64,000 nt of DNA from CAYGHE01 sp964349805 (GTDB lineage: Bacteria > Patescibacteriota > Saccharimonadia > Saccharimonadales > Saccharimonadaceae). A program made the translations under genes and the position numbers. The notes under the pieces were generated by a model, which was given only the letters and a program-made list of their open reading frames with translations, made no database searches and had not been told where the DNA came from. Of this stretch, positions 32,529-42,061 are shown one piece after another (the first letter of the stretch is position 1; every line of letters begins with the position of its first letter). The stretch is taken from assembly GCA_964349805.1 (NCBI GenBank), contig CAYGHE010000001.1, forward strand, positions 1 through 64,000, read 5' to 3'.

Positions 32529-33908
32529 GTGAAAGTAAAACATATCAGTAGCTGGCTAATCGGACGCCGTAAGGTTATTTTAGTCAGTGTTGCGGTGGTT
32601 TTAGCTACCTTTGTAGTAGTTAATTTGCTGGCACTAGTGATATTCCAAAATCGCACCTATTCCAAGACCTATATTAACGGTCAAGATATTAGTTTTGTGT
32701 CGCATGATGATGTTTCAAAACGCTTAGAGGAAATGGATTTACTGGGCAAAGAAATTATTCTACGATACGCCGATAATAATATCTCAACTACGCCACGGGG
32801 TATGGGCGCTTCTTATGATGTTGACGCGATCCGCGCGCAATTTAGTCAAAGATATTGGCTACCGGTAGCAAACTTCTTGATTTCTAAAAATGTTGACTTG
32901 AGTATAGTCGTCGATGGGGCAAAGTTTAACGAAGAACTAGCAAATCTTACAAAAGAATTCGCCAAACAACCAACTAACGCGGCTATTGTTATAGGCGAAG
33001 ATGGTTTTGAATTATTACCAGCCACTACTGGATATGAAGTGGACTCAAGTAAAACCAAACTGACTTTCGTGAGTCAATTAGAAAAAGGTGATGACACTAT
33101 CAACGTAGAGACGGAAGCTATTGAGCCTGAAGTTTCTGATGAATTGCTTCAAGAAGAATTTTCCCAGTTACAACAACGTCAAAGCCTAGAGGTTAAATTT
33201 ACGATTAACGGAAGGACTTTTAGCCCATCACCTGTTGATATAGCTAATTGGCACACTGAAATTAATGGTAAATATGAAATTTCCAATGCGAATCTAATTC
33301 GTTACATACAAAGCGTGGGCCGTAACGCAGGGTTTGCTGTAGGTAATACCAACCAAGCTGTTGCCGCTGCAAGAAACAGCCTGTCTACCCTGCAGCCGGC
33401 TAACATACATCTCATACCCGCCGTTAGTACTACTTTGGTCACCTACTGCTTGGCCGCAAAAGGCGTTTCTGAAAGTTATCTTTCCGAATTAGCCGTAAAA
33501 GCATCGGCAGTCTATAACGATAGCCGCGGCTGGGCATCAACTGGCAAGTATTCTTTTCGGCAAGCTGACAGTGGCTGCTCATTTATACTCTGGTTAGCGG
33601 CGGCCGATCAGATGACATCTTTTAGTACCGCCTGCAGCCCCTATTGGAGCTGTCGTGTCGGACAAAACGTCATTATAAATATCGATAGATGGCAGAACGC
33701 TACCCCCGCCTGGAACCAAGCTGGCGGAGGATTAGATGACTATCGTAGTATGGTTATTAATCACGAAACAGGTCATTGGCTAGGATTTGGCCATCTTAAT
33801 TGTAGCGGAGTTGGACAGCTAGCGCCTGTCATGCAACAACAGTCTATAGATTTGCAGGGCTGTACCTTTAACCCATGGCCGCTGGCCTCAGAACTATCCT
33901 GGTTATAA
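32529..33908 (+). CDS. Membrane-anchored VanW-like/DUF3152 protein with metzincin-type zinc motif
   Basis: A 459-residue protein. A transmembrane anchor (about 17-39) is followed by a YoaR/VanW-type peptidoglycan-binding region (about 45-290). The C-terminal DUF3152-like domain (about 305-459) carries HETGHWLGFGH, a full HExxHxxGxxH zinc-protease motif. It also has a Cys set (SGCSF, TACSPYWSC, LNCSG, QGCTF) and APVMQQQ followed by NPWP. An extracellular wall-associated protease is the likeliest role. GTG 32529 lies 6 nt after TATCAT. Confidence 0.8.
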   Translation: MKVKHISSWLIGRRKVILVSVAVVLATFVVVNLLALVIFQNRTYSKTYINGQDISFVSHDDVSKRLEEMDLLGKEIILRYADNNISTTPRGMGASYDVDAIRAQFSQRYWLPVANFLISKNVDLSIVVDGAKFNEELANLTKEFAKQPTNAAIVIGEDGFELLPATTGYEVDSSKTKLTFVSQLEKGDDTINVETEAIEPEVSDELLQEEFSQLQQRQSLEVKFTINGRTFSPSPVDIANWHTEINGKYEISNANLIRYIQSVGRNAGFAVGNTNQAVAAARNSLSTLQPANIHLIPAVSTTLVTYCLAAKGVSESYLSELAVKASAVYNDSRGWASTGKYSFRQADSGCSFILWLAAADQMTSFSTACSPYWSCRVGQNVIINIDRWQNATPAWNQAGGGLDDYRSMVINHETGHWLGFGHLNCSGVGQLAPVMQQQSIDLQGCTFNPWPLASELSWL

Positions 33909-33917
33909 AAATCTAAA

Positions 33918-35429
33918 TTATTTGGCGAACTCGATAGCGCGAGTTTCACGAATCACGTTAACCTTGATGGTTCCAGGATATTGCATGGTAGATTCAATTT
34001 TGTTGGCAATGTCCCGTGCTAATTTAATGGCACTTAAGTCATCAATCTCTTTTGGCTGTACGATTATACGCACTTCACGTCCGGCGCTAATAGCAAAGGC
34101 TTTGTCTATACCCTTGAATCCAAGAGCGATATTTTCTAGATCACGCATGCGTTCAGCAAAGTTCTCGGCACTAATATTGCGAGCACCAGGACGAGCAGCT
34201 GATAACGAGTCACAAACACGGACTATCAAAGCTTCCGGCGTGGTCGCTTCGACATCATCGTGATGAGCTTCGATAGCATGAGCTATGTCCTCAGACATGC
34301 CATATTTACGTGCTAACTCTGCTGCAATGTGGTGATGCTTACCTTCGATTTTATGGGTAACAGCTTTACCGCTGTCATGCAGTAATGTAGCGATTTTAGT
34401 TACTCGGACATCAGCGCCAATTTCCTCGGCTATCATGCCTGCCATATGTGCCATTTCAACACTGTGCATTAGTACGTTCTGACCATAGCTGGTTCTGAAC
34501 TTCAATTCACCCAAAAGTCGTAGCATTTCTTTTGGAATACCAACTACACCAACTTCCCTAGCGGCGTCTTCACCGGTGCGGTTGATCTCTTTATCAATTT
34601 CTTTTTCGGCTTTTTCAATAACTTCTTCTATTCGGCCTGGGTGGATGCGGCCGTCTTTCATAAGCATCTCTAGACCCAAACGCGCAACTTGACGGCGTAT
34701 AGGATCAAATGAGCTCAAGACTACCATGCCAGGCGTGTCATCAACCAAGATGTCTACACCAGTAGCTCTTTGCAAAGCTTGAATGTTGCGACCCTCTTTA
34801 CCAATAATACGGCCCTTCATCTCTTCGTCTGTAAGCTTGATAGCTGTAACGGTGCGCTCAGCTGTTACCTCAGAAGACATACGCTCCATAACGGTCAACA
34901 GTAAAGTCTGAGCCCGCTCTTCGGCATCTTCTTTGACATCATTCTGTAGCTTGTTAACCAAGCCTATTAAATCGGCTTTAATATCGCGCTCGGTCATCTG
35001 TAGCAGTTTTTCCGCTGCTTCCGCCTTGCTTAGTTTGGCTATTTTCTCCAGCTTTTCTTGCTGCCTGGAGCGAATATCACGAATTTCGTTCTTGAGGCTG
35101 TCAACTTCATTTTCGGATTCGCGCAACGCTTCCGTTCGTTTATCCAAATCGTCAAGTTTCCTATCAAGGCTCGTTTCACGATCAGCCAAACGCTCCTCGG
35201 TCTTCTGCCATTGCTTGCGCAGATTTGATTCTTCTCTCTTAGCTTCTTCGGACAGTTTCAAAGCTTCATCTTTGGCTTTTAAAACTATGTCACTAGCTTT
35301 TGTTTTCGCATCAGCCATCACTTCATCAGCTTTTGCTTTGCCTCCAGCGACTCTTCGTCTGTTATATGTTATAGTTCCGCCAACGCCAGCAAGCGCTCCG
35401 ATAACTACGGCAATAATACCTTCTATCAT
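33918..35429 (-). CDS. rny: Ribonuclease Y
   Basis: Membrane-bound endoribonuclease that starts mRNA decay. The 503-residue product has one N-terminal transmembrane helix (about 3-20), a long coiled coil (30-190), a KH domain (GRIIGKEGRNIQALQRATGVD) and an HD domain with LLHDSGKAV and EAHHDD. ATG 35429 has a GAAGGAA Shine-Dalgarno and a long leader, since 161 nt separate it from tsaB. I see no structured element in that gap. Confidence 0.95.
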   Translation of the reverse strand: MIEGIIAVVIGALAGVGGTITYNRRRVAGGKAKADEVMADAKTKASDIVLKAKDEALKLSEEAKREESNLRKQWQKTEERLADRETSLDRKLDDLDKRTEALRESENEVDSLKNEIRDIRSRQQEKLEKIAKLSKAEAAEKLLQMTERDIKADLIGLVNKLQNDVKEDAEERAQTLLLTVMERMSSEVTAERTVTAIKLTDEEMKGRIIGKEGRNIQALQRATGVDILVDDTPGMVVLSSFDPIRRQVARLGLEMLMKDGRIHPGRIEEVIEKAEKEIDKEINRTGEDAAREVGVVGIPKEMLRLLGELKFRTSYGQNVLMHSVEMAHMAGMIAEEIGADVRVTKIATLLHDSGKAVTHKIEGKHHHIAAELARKYGMSEDIAHAIEAHHDDVEATTPEALIVRVCDSLSAARPGARNISAENFAERMRDLENIALGFKGIDKAFAISAGREVRIIVQPKEIDDLSAIKLARDIANKIESTMQYPGTIKVNVIRETRAIEFAK

Positions 35430-35590
35430 GGTTGTTCCTTCCTCGGGACAATTCTGTCAAGTGTTCATCTTGGCAAATGTAATATCATGAACTGTACCGA
35501 ATAATTCAAAAGTTTATTCAAAGTCTCGTTAATAGGGACTGCTTGTAGTTTAGCTTTTTTGGAGTCTGTAATCAAGTACTAGCAATTTTG

Positions 35591-35977
35591 TTATTTGCGC
35601 GGAGTGGTAATGTGCGGATCGCTACCGTAATGCGGCAAAACTATTTTTTCGTTCTCGCCAGCTAATAATTTAGCAACGGCTTCATCTCGCCATTCGTCGC
35701 CCTGGGCGCTAACTATTGGCACGGAATTCGCCTCAGCTAACGTATTAAACACTGTCAATCCAATTCGCAAACCGGTAAAACTACCTGGCCCCTGAAAAAC
35801 TCCTAGACCGGAAATATCGTCCCAAGTTTTGTTGTTCTCGTTTAGTTTATTCTCTAAATATTTTAATAAGTTATTGGCTAGAGTTCGATCGGCCTGCCAC
35901 TCGTAATCTTGTCGCCAATCACCATCGACAAGTGTTAACTTGCAGTTAGGAGTACTGGTATCAAGTAATAGAATCAT
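35591..35977 (-). CDS. tsaB: TsaB-like protein (t6A biosynthesis), short form
   Basis: Partner of TsaD in forming N6-threonylcarbamoyladenosine in tRNA. The 128-residue product keeps the ASKHA N-lobe (LLLDTSTPNCKLTL) and the family hallmark LGVFQGPGSFTGLRIGLT but ends soon after. It lacks most of the second lobe of the ~230-residue E. coli protein. Short versions that keep the TsaD-binding face are plausible in reduced genomes. It overlaps tsaE by 4 nt. Confidence 0.85.
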   Translation of the reverse strand: MILLLDTSTPNCKLTLVDGDWRQDYEWQADRTLANNLLKYLENKLNENNKTWDDISGLGVFQGPGSFTGLRIGLTVFNTLAEANSVPIVSAQGDEWRDEAVAKLLAGENEKIVLPHYGSDPHITTPRK

Positions 35978-36435
35978 TTTTTCTCAAGTCTCTTTATTAG
36001 TTCTTTGCTTATTTTACCGCCGGCTTTTAGCGTCAACACCCTCGATGCTTCACTCACGGCTTTGATGTTAATCCTCAGTCTATCATCTGGCAATATTTTA
36101 TCGACAATATTCGACCATTCTATAGCTGTAACCGTTTTATTATCATGAACTGTTTCATCAAGAGCTTCCGCCATAATCCCAGCATCATCTAAACGATAGA
36201 AATCATAGTGAGCCAAGGTAATGCCGTGATTCCCTTGATAGTTTCCTCTTATTAGAAAGCTTGGGCTTTGGACGTTTTCGTCTATGCCTAAGCCTTTTGC
36301 TATGCCTTTAACTAGAACTGTTTTACCAGAGCCCACATCACCGACTAGCTCAATAATCTCACCGCCGTCAAGTAACGCTCCAATAGTACTGCCAAACTTA
36401 CGCATTTTGGCTTCACTCTCAATTTCAATATCCAT
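35974..36435 (-). CDS. tsaE: TsaE, ATPase of the t6A complex
   Basis: P-loop ATPase required for the TsaBDE cycle. The 153-residue product has Walker A GDVGSGKTVLVKG (about 37-49), the switch-like LRGNY region as LIRGNYQG, HYDFYRL and the TAIEWSN motif. A -10 TATAAT lies about 10 nt before the start, back to back with the pilB promoter in the 67-nt divergent gap. Confidence 0.92.
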   Translation of the reverse strand: MDIEIESEAKMRKFGSTIGALLDGGEIIELVGDVGSGKTVLVKGIAKGLGIDENVQSPSFLIRGNYQGNHGITLAHYDFYRLDDAGIMAEALDETVHDNKTVTAIEWSNIVDKILPDDRLRINIKAVSEASRVLTLKAGGKISKELIKRLEKK

Positions 36436-36502
36436 AACTTCACTAATTATACCAAAGGCTGGCGCTCTATCTTGTCATCCTATACAATATACCGTAAGCA
36501 GT

Positions 36503-38284
36503 ATGCGTATTTCCGATGTAACTATGGAAAAGTTGCTTGTGCGCAGTGGTGTGGCTACTGCCGAGCAAGTTAGCGCTCTCAAAGAAGAGGGCGCGCGTTC
36601 ACGTCGCCCCTTGCAGGAATTATCTATCCAGCACCAGATTACTGATGAAAAATCGCTTACCAAAGCCTTCGCCGAGTACGCCCAAATACCATTCATAGAA
36701 TTAGACGGCCACCAAATACCCTCTGATATTCTCAACAAAATACCGGAACGCGTAGCCAGGCAATACAATGCCGTGCTGTTCAAAGTTGATGATGAAGGCG
36801 TGCATCATCTAGCGATGGAAGACCCTGATGACGTTTTGGCGGTCAACTTTATACAAAAACAAATTGGCACTAATACCAAGATTTACATTGCGCCACGCGA
36901 AAACATACTAACCGCTCTTGAGATGTACCGCGGTGATGTAGACCGCGAGCTTAGCGAAGTTATTGATATACAACGTGCCGATAACACCGAGAATGAAACT
37001 GTTACCGAACAAGATGTTGCCGAAGACTCGCCGATTGCCCAGACGGTTAACTTATTGCTGGAATATGCTATCCGCTCTCACGCCAGTGACGTACACATTG
37101 AACCCAGAGAAGAATTTGTGCAAGTTAGGTATCGTATTGACGGTGTTTTAAAGGAAGTTAATCGCCTGCCCCGAAACGTACTAAATGCACTGGTCAGCCG
37201 TATAAAAATTCTATCTAACTTGAAAATTGACGAACGTCGCGTCCCACAAGACGGACGGTTCAAAATAAAAGTTGGCGGCAAACAATATGCTCTGCGTGTT
37301 AGTACATTGCCAGTTAGCGACGGCGAAAAGGTAGTGATGCGTATTTTGGATGAATCCAACCAAGCTATGACACTAGAGTCTCTTGGATACTGGGGTAAAT
37401 CGCTAGCGGACATAAAAGATGCCATGACTGAACCAAATGGCATGATATTAGTTACTGGACCGACAGGAAGCGGAAAATCAACTAGCTTGTTTAGTGTTTT
37501 GACTATTCTTAACACCCCTGATGTTAACATATCAACCGTAGAAGACCCCGTAGAATATAAAATTACTGGGGTTAATCAAACGCAGACCAATCCAAAAGCT
37601 GGCCTAACTTTTGCCAACGGCCTACGGTCTCTACTCCGTCAAGACCCTAACATCATTATGGTAGGTGAAATTCGTGACAGTGAAACTGCGGATCTTGGCG
37701 TTCAAGCAGCTCTAACGGGCCACTTAGTTTTTAGCACCCTGCACACCAACAATGCCGCCACCTGCTTGCCTCGTCTGCTAGACATGGGCATAGAGCCTTT
37801 CTTGATAGCCAGTACCGTACGAGCTGTTGTCGGACAGCGGTTAGTCAGAACTCTGAAGAAAGAGTCACGACAATCTTATCAACCCACAGAAGAAGAAAAA
37901 CAAGCAATCGTCCGCTTATTTAACTTAAAACCCGGCCAAGACTTCAGTTATATCCACGCGCTTGAAAAGCAAGCCGCCGCTGAGGGCGTTGGAGGCGATA
38001 CCCCGCTTAGTACTAGCCCAACCGGTATACAAACTCTGTGGCGCGCTAACCCCGAAGACGATACTGACGGCGCATCAGGCGGCTATATGGGGCGTACTGG
38101 CATATATGAGGTTCTAAAAAACGATACCGCAATCCAAGGTCTAATCGTGACGAATGCCACTAGTGACAAGATTCAAGAACAAGCTATTGCTAGCAATATG
38201 ATTACTATGCAGACCGATGGCCTCATTAAAGCCTTGCGCGGTGAGACAACCGTAGAAGAGGTCTTGAGGGTGACTAAGGAATAA
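36503..38284 (+). CDS. pilB: Type IV pilus assembly ATPase PilB
   Basis: Hexameric motor for pilus extension. The 593-residue product has an N-terminal MshEN/T2SSE_N domain (about 1-140) and the motor domain. Visible motifs are Walker A GPTGSGKST, the Asp box TVEDPVEY, Walker B IIMVGEIRD and the His box STLHTNNAA. The tetracysteine zinc motif typical of many PilB/GspE proteins is absent; a variable linker (KPGQDF to YMGRTGIYEV) takes its place. ATG 36503 is chosen over upstream in-frame codons that lie across the tsaE start. Confidence 0.95.
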   Translation: MRISDVTMEKLLVRSGVATAEQVSALKEEGARSRRPLQELSIQHQITDEKSLTKAFAEYAQIPFIELDGHQIPSDILNKIPERVARQYNAVLFKVDDEGVHHLAMEDPDDVLAVNFIQKQIGTNTKIYIAPRENILTALEMYRGDVDRELSEVIDIQRADNTENETVTEQDVAEDSPIAQTVNLLLEYAIRSHASDVHIEPREEFVQVRYRIDGVLKEVNRLPRNVLNALVSRIKILSNLKIDERRVPQDGRFKIKVGGKQYALRVSTLPVSDGEKVVMRILDESNQAMTLESLGYWGKSLADIKDAMTEPNGMILVTGPTGSGKSTSLFSVLTILNTPDVNISTVEDPVEYKITGVNQTQTNPKAGLTFANGLRSLLRQDPNIIMVGEIRDSETADLGVQAALTGHLVFSTLHTNNAATCLPRLLDMGIEPFLIASTVRAVVGQRLVRTLKKESRQSYQPTEEEKQAIVRLFNLKPGQDFSYIHALEKQAAAEGVGGDTPLSTSPTGIQTLWRANPEDDTDGASGGYMGRTGIYEVLKNDTAIQGLIVTNATSDKIQEQAIASNMITMQTDGLIKALRGETTVEEVLRVTKE

Positions 38285-38285
38285 T

Positions 38286-39521
38286 ATGACCAAGTTTTCA
38301 TACATAGCAACTGATAGCTCTGGGCTACCATTGAATGGTACAGTCGATCAACCTGATAGAGCGGCCGTGATAGAATCTCTAAGTAAACAGGGCCTTCGTC
38401 CTATTAGCATCAAGGAGGCAAAAACTAGGTCGGGTGGTTTTCACCTAAACTTAGGCGGTTTACTTAACAAGAAGAAAGTTAAATCCGATGACTTGGTCAT
38501 ATTCACTCGCCAATTAAGCGCCATGACCGGCGCAGGGGTGCCTCTGCTACGCGCTTTGACGGCGCTAGCTGGACACGTCCAAGACAGTCCTCCTCTAAAA
38601 ATAATTTTGACTAACGTTATAGTCGATGTAGAAGGTGGGGCAACTTTAGGCGACTCCCTGTCCAAACATCCTGATACCTTTAACGATGTCTACGTAAACA
38701 TGGTGCGGGCTGGTGAAGCAGCTGGAATATTAGAAGACGTCTTGAAACGGCTGGCTTTCCAACAAGAAAAAAGCATGACACTGCGCAAAAAACTAAAGAG
38801 CGCCATGACCTATCCCGCTGTTCTTGTTGTTATTACAGTAATAGCCTTTTTTGGACTAATGTTCTTTGTTATACCGCAAATCGGTAACATCCTGGAAGAT
38901 TTAGGCGGCCCAGACACTCAATTACCAGGCATCACCTTAGTTATGCTTGGTATAAGCAATTTTATAACTACTTTTTGGTATTTAGTCATAGGAGTTTTTG
39001 TTGGCGGAATTTACATGTTGCTCCAATACTTAAAAACCCCGCGGGGCAAACGTCAACTACACTTGTTGTTGCTAAAGTTACCGGCGGTTAAAACTATTGT
39101 TAAAAAGGTGGCCGTAGCTCGCTTTGCCCGAACGTTTTCAGCTTTAATGGGAGCCGGCGTAGCGGTGCTAGAAGCTCTGCACGTAACAGCTCGAGCAGTT
39201 GGTAACGTGATATATGAAAAGGCCCTGACTGAGGCAGCAGAAGGCGTTAAAGAAGGAAAGACCCTATCTAAAATCATAGCCGCCGATCCTTTGTTCCCCC
39301 CGATTGTTTCTCAAATGCTTTTGGTAGGTGAAGAGACAGGACAAACTGATACGGTGCTCATCAAAGTGGCCGACTTTTACGAAGAAGAGGTCGACGTGGC
39401 GATAGACGGTCTTAGCTCTATTATTGAACCTGTGATGATAGTTGTGATGGGCGCGACGGTCGGTTTGATTGCCGCCAGCGTGATGATTCCTATAGCTGGC
39501 ATAGCCCAGAGCATACAGTAA
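38286..39521 (+). CDS. pilC: Type IV pilus inner membrane platform protein PilC
   Basis: Platform that couples the PilB motor to pilin assembly. The 411-residue length fits. Two GspF-type domains (about 70-190 and 275-395) have FTRQLSAMTGAGVPLL and FARTFSALMGAGVAVLEAL, and there are three long hydrophobic segments. It begins 1 nt after the pilB stop. Confidence 0.95.
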   Translation: MTKFSYIATDSSGLPLNGTVDQPDRAAVIESLSKQGLRPISIKEAKTRSGGFHLNLGGLLNKKKVKSDDLVIFTRQLSAMTGAGVPLLRALTALAGHVQDSPPLKIILTNVIVDVEGGATLGDSLSKHPDTFNDVYVNMVRAGEAAGILEDVLKRLAFQQEKSMTLRKKLKSAMTYPAVLVVITVIAFFGLMFFVIPQIGNILEDLGGPDTQLPGITLVMLGISNFITTFWYLVIGVFVGGIYMLLQYLKTPRGKRQLHLLLLKLPAVKTIVKKVAVARFARTFSALMGAGVAVLEALHVTARAVGNVIYEKALTEAAEGVKEGKTLSKIIAADPLFPPIVSQMLLVGEETGQTDTVLIKVADFYEEEVDVAIDGLSSIIEPVMIVVMGATVGLIAASVMIPIAGIAQSIQ

Positions 39522-39556
39522 TGATATAATGGCCCTTAGTATTTACTGTGGGCATC

Positions 39557-40618
39557 ATGACAAAATTGTTTTACGTTAATAAACCAATAATAGGCCTTGA
39601 CATAAGTAACACCGGCATCAAAGTGATGGGTGTTAACTCCAAGAGGTGGTCAGTATTGGGTTACGGGTCAATTGATCTTGATCCCGTTAAAGTTAAAGAA
39701 TCTTTAGAAAGCAACAGCGACTATTTAACTAGAAACATTAAAGACCTCGTCAAAAATCACTTGGTTGGATCTCTACCCAGTAATCGAGCTGTCATAGGAG
39801 TGCCTACTACACGCAGCTACTCGAGAACTTTTACTTTGCCCGCCAATACCGAAAAGAGTTTAAAGGATGCGGTGGAACTTGAAGCAGAACAATATATCCC
39901 TATCCCTGTATCAACCCTGTACATCGATTATCAAATCGTAGAACGCAACAAAAAAGAAATTACAGTTTTAATGAGCGCCGTACCTCGCACAGTTATAGAT
40001 AAATGTGTCGAAGCAGCTGAAAGTGCTGGCTTATCTGTCAGCCTAGTTGAGCCCGGTATGAGCGCCGTGGCTAGAGTGCTTTCGGTAACAGAGGATGCTC
40101 ACATTCCGACCGTGGTAGTAGATATTGGTCCAGCTAGCACAGATATAGCCGTGCTGCTAGGCGGCACTGTTCGGGTAACGGGCGGTTTAGCAATCGGCGG
40201 TAATACTTTCACCTTAGATATTTCTAAAAAACTGGGCGTATCACTAGAAAATGCCCACCAACTCAAGGTTCTCAACGGGCTAGCGGCTGGCCCTAGGCAA
40301 AAGAAAATCAAAGAAGCTCTGGAAACAAACTTGAAGCGAATTATAACCGAAACCCGTAAAGTCATGCGCTACTACGACGAGAGAATTAGTACTGATAGCA
40401 ACACCAAGCTTGAACAATTACTCATAGTTGGTAGTGGTAGTGGCATGCCTGGGATTGGTGAATATTTTACGGACTCCTTGGTAATGCCTGCTCGGGTAGC
40501 TAGCCCTTGGCAAAAGTTGGACTTCGGCAGATTGCCTCAGCCTGCTAGACAATTTCGCCCACGATATATAACTGTGGCTGGATTAGCTAGTATGAACCCG
40601 GAGGATATCTGGAAATGA
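39557..40618 (+). CDS. pilM: Type IV pilus assembly protein PilM
   Basis: Actin-like cytoplasmic ATPase that docks PilN. In the 353-residue product, PIIGLDISNTGIKV, GVPTTRSYSRT, DIGPASTDIAVL and GGLAIGGNTFT mark the ATP site. The C-terminal GSGSGMPGIGEYF and PWQKLDF are typical for PilM. ATG 39557 is preferred; GTG 39548 is possible. TATAAT at 39525-39530 gives it its own promoter within the pil operon. Confidence 0.93.
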   Translation: MTKLFYVNKPIIGLDISNTGIKVMGVNSKRWSVLGYGSIDLDPVKVKESLESNSDYLTRNIKDLVKNHLVGSLPSNRAVIGVPTTRSYSRTFTLPANTEKSLKDAVELEAEQYIPIPVSTLYIDYQIVERNKKEITVLMSAVPRTVIDKCVEAAESAGLSVSLVEPGMSAVARVLSVTEDAHIPTVVVDIGPASTDIAVLLGGTVRVTGGLAIGGNTFTLDISKKLGVSLENAHQLKVLNGLAAGPRQKKIKEALETNLKRIITETRKVMRYYDERISTDSNTKLEQLLIVGSGSGMPGIGEYFTDSLVMPARVASPWQKLDFGRLPQPARQFRPRYITVAGLASMNPEDIWK

Positions 40619-41172
40619 TTAACCTTTTACCGGATGACACCAAAAAACAAATTCAAGCAGCTCGCATGAACGTGTCGCTAGTTCGATACATTATTGTCAT
40701 TGGACTATCTTTAACATTCCTAGCCCTAGCTTGCACGGTATCTTATTTCTTTCTTGTAAACACTAAAATAGCGGCTGAAGAAAGTATTTTAGATAATCAG
40801 CCAGGTATTGATAATTCGGCCTCCGCGGAAGCTCAAGCGACTTCCCTGCGCAATAACTTATTAGGTGCTAAGAATATCTTGAACCGAGAAATACGTTACA
40901 GCGAAGTGATTACCGGCATTGCCGCTGCTATGCCCTCTGGAGTAATCTTGGACAGTCTTAGCCTTGATAACAGCACCTTCGGCGCGCCCATTACACTCCA
41001 GGCTCGAGCGCGAGATACTGAGTCCGCCTTAAAACTGAAAGACAATTTCCAGTCATCGCCACTATTCTCTAATTTTAGCCTCCAGACTTTATCGACTAAC
41101 CAAGGGGGTTCTTCTGATTACCCCGTAAGCGTTACCATAAGTGTTACTATCAACAAAGGTAGTTCACTATGA
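40615..41172 (+). CDS. pilN: Type IV pilus assembly protein PilN
   Basis: A 185-residue bitopic protein. The N-terminal INLLPDD binds PilM, a transmembrane helix follows (about 22-45), and the periplasm-side ferredoxin-like domain includes VITGIAAAMPSGVILDSLSL. It overlaps pilM and pilO by 4 nt each. Confidence 0.92.
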   Translation: MINLLPDDTKKQIQAARMNVSLVRYIIVIGLSLTFLALACTVSYFFLVNTKIAAEESILDNQPGIDNSASAEAQATSLRNNLLGAKNILNREIRYSEVITGIAAAMPSGVILDSLSLDNSTFGAPITLQARARDTESALKLKDNFQSSPLFSNFSLQTLSTNQGGSSDYPVSVTISVTINKGSSL

Positions 41173-41756
41173 GTAAACCTAGTAAAACCAAACTAAAAGC
41201 TTCAACCGTCCGGGCGGGACTCAGCGCTTCCGTATTAATATTACTGGGAGTAGGAGTTGCTGGATTTTATTGGGCGCAAGATTGGCTCGGGGATTTGGCC
41301 GATGAGACAAGACATGCCACAGTAGCGGCTAACTTGACTTCAAGCGATCCTGAAAATCAAAGATTAGAACAATTGCAGAAAGCCGTGAACACTCGCCAGG
41401 ATGCGAACAATAAATCTACGGATCTAATACTCCCCAGTCAAAATTACCAAAGTAGTGCCATAGAAGATATAAATAAATACGCATCAAATAACGGTATCTC
41501 TATCACTAATTACAGTTTTGAGTCTCAATCTCAAAAAACGGTTGCGGCACCAGCTTTGAGCGGTGGCGTACACCCTGAATACATAACAATCACCATAGGT
41601 AACCCTGTTGACTTTACCAATTTACTCCGCTTCCTAAAGGCGCTTGAGACCAATATTCCTAAGCTCCAACTAGTAGATATACGATTAAGCCGCGACCAAA
41701 GTTCCGATAATGCGGTGCGTGTTGAGCCATTAACTATAGAGGTTTATGTGAGATAA
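41169..41756 (+). CDS. pilO: Type IV pilus assembly protein PilO
   Basis: A 195-residue partner of PilN with a short basic N-terminus, one transmembrane helix (about 14-36), a coiled-coil stretch and a PilO-type domain (ISITNYSFESQ, and FLKALETNIPKLQLVDIRL). Assigned by position and architecture as much as by sequence. Confidence 0.85.
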   Translation: MSKPSKTKLKASTVRAGLSASVLILLGVGVAGFYWAQDWLGDLADETRHATVAANLTSSDPENQRLEQLQKAVNTRQDANNKSTDLILPSQNYQSSAIEDINKYASNNGISITNYSFESQSQKTVAAPALSGGVHPEYITITIGNPVDFTNLLRFLKALETNIPKLQLVDIRLSRDQSSDNAVRVEPLTIEVYVR

Positions 41757-41758
41757 AT

Positions 41759-42043
41759 ATGAACGGATCTATTAATGCTTATTTACTAAAACCCCTCCTA
41801 ACAATAGTGAAGAGGTTTCATCTTACGTTATTAATAGTAGTCATAGTTGCCGGGCTGATAGGATCAATGTTTATTTTAAACGATATTCTAGATTTATCAC
41901 CCGGTATCAACGAACAAGACCCTGCCTTTAGCACTAGTTTTGACGATTCCACTGTTGAGCGCCTTAGAAATCTTAATAGAAGCGCGGACAACTTGAGTAA
42001 TCACCAATTGCCGACTGGACGCATTAACCCTTTCTCTCCATAA
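41759..42043 (+). CDS. Small pil-operon membrane protein
   Basis: A 94-residue protein with one transmembrane helix (about 21-43) and a polar outside tail ending GRINPFSP. It follows pilO by 2 nt. Position and the NPF ending recall the truncated N-terminal part of PilP-type proteins, but there is no lipobox and no folded domain, so the name is not used. Confidence 0.6.
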   Translation: MNGSINAYLLKPLLTIVKRFHLTLLIVVIVAGLIGSMFILNDILDLSPGINEQDPAFSTSFDDSTVERLRNLNRSADNLSNHQLPTGRINPFSP

Positions 42044-42061
42044 AAAGGTTATACTAATAGT

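Noticed and set aside
35430..35590. Riboswitch or structured leader before rny
   Set aside because: The 161-nt gap shows no convincing conserved aptamer or strong hairpin on inspection.
41759..42043. Calling the small pil-operon gene pilP
   Set aside because: It lacks a lipobox and the beta-domain of PilP; only position and a short NPF ending agree.
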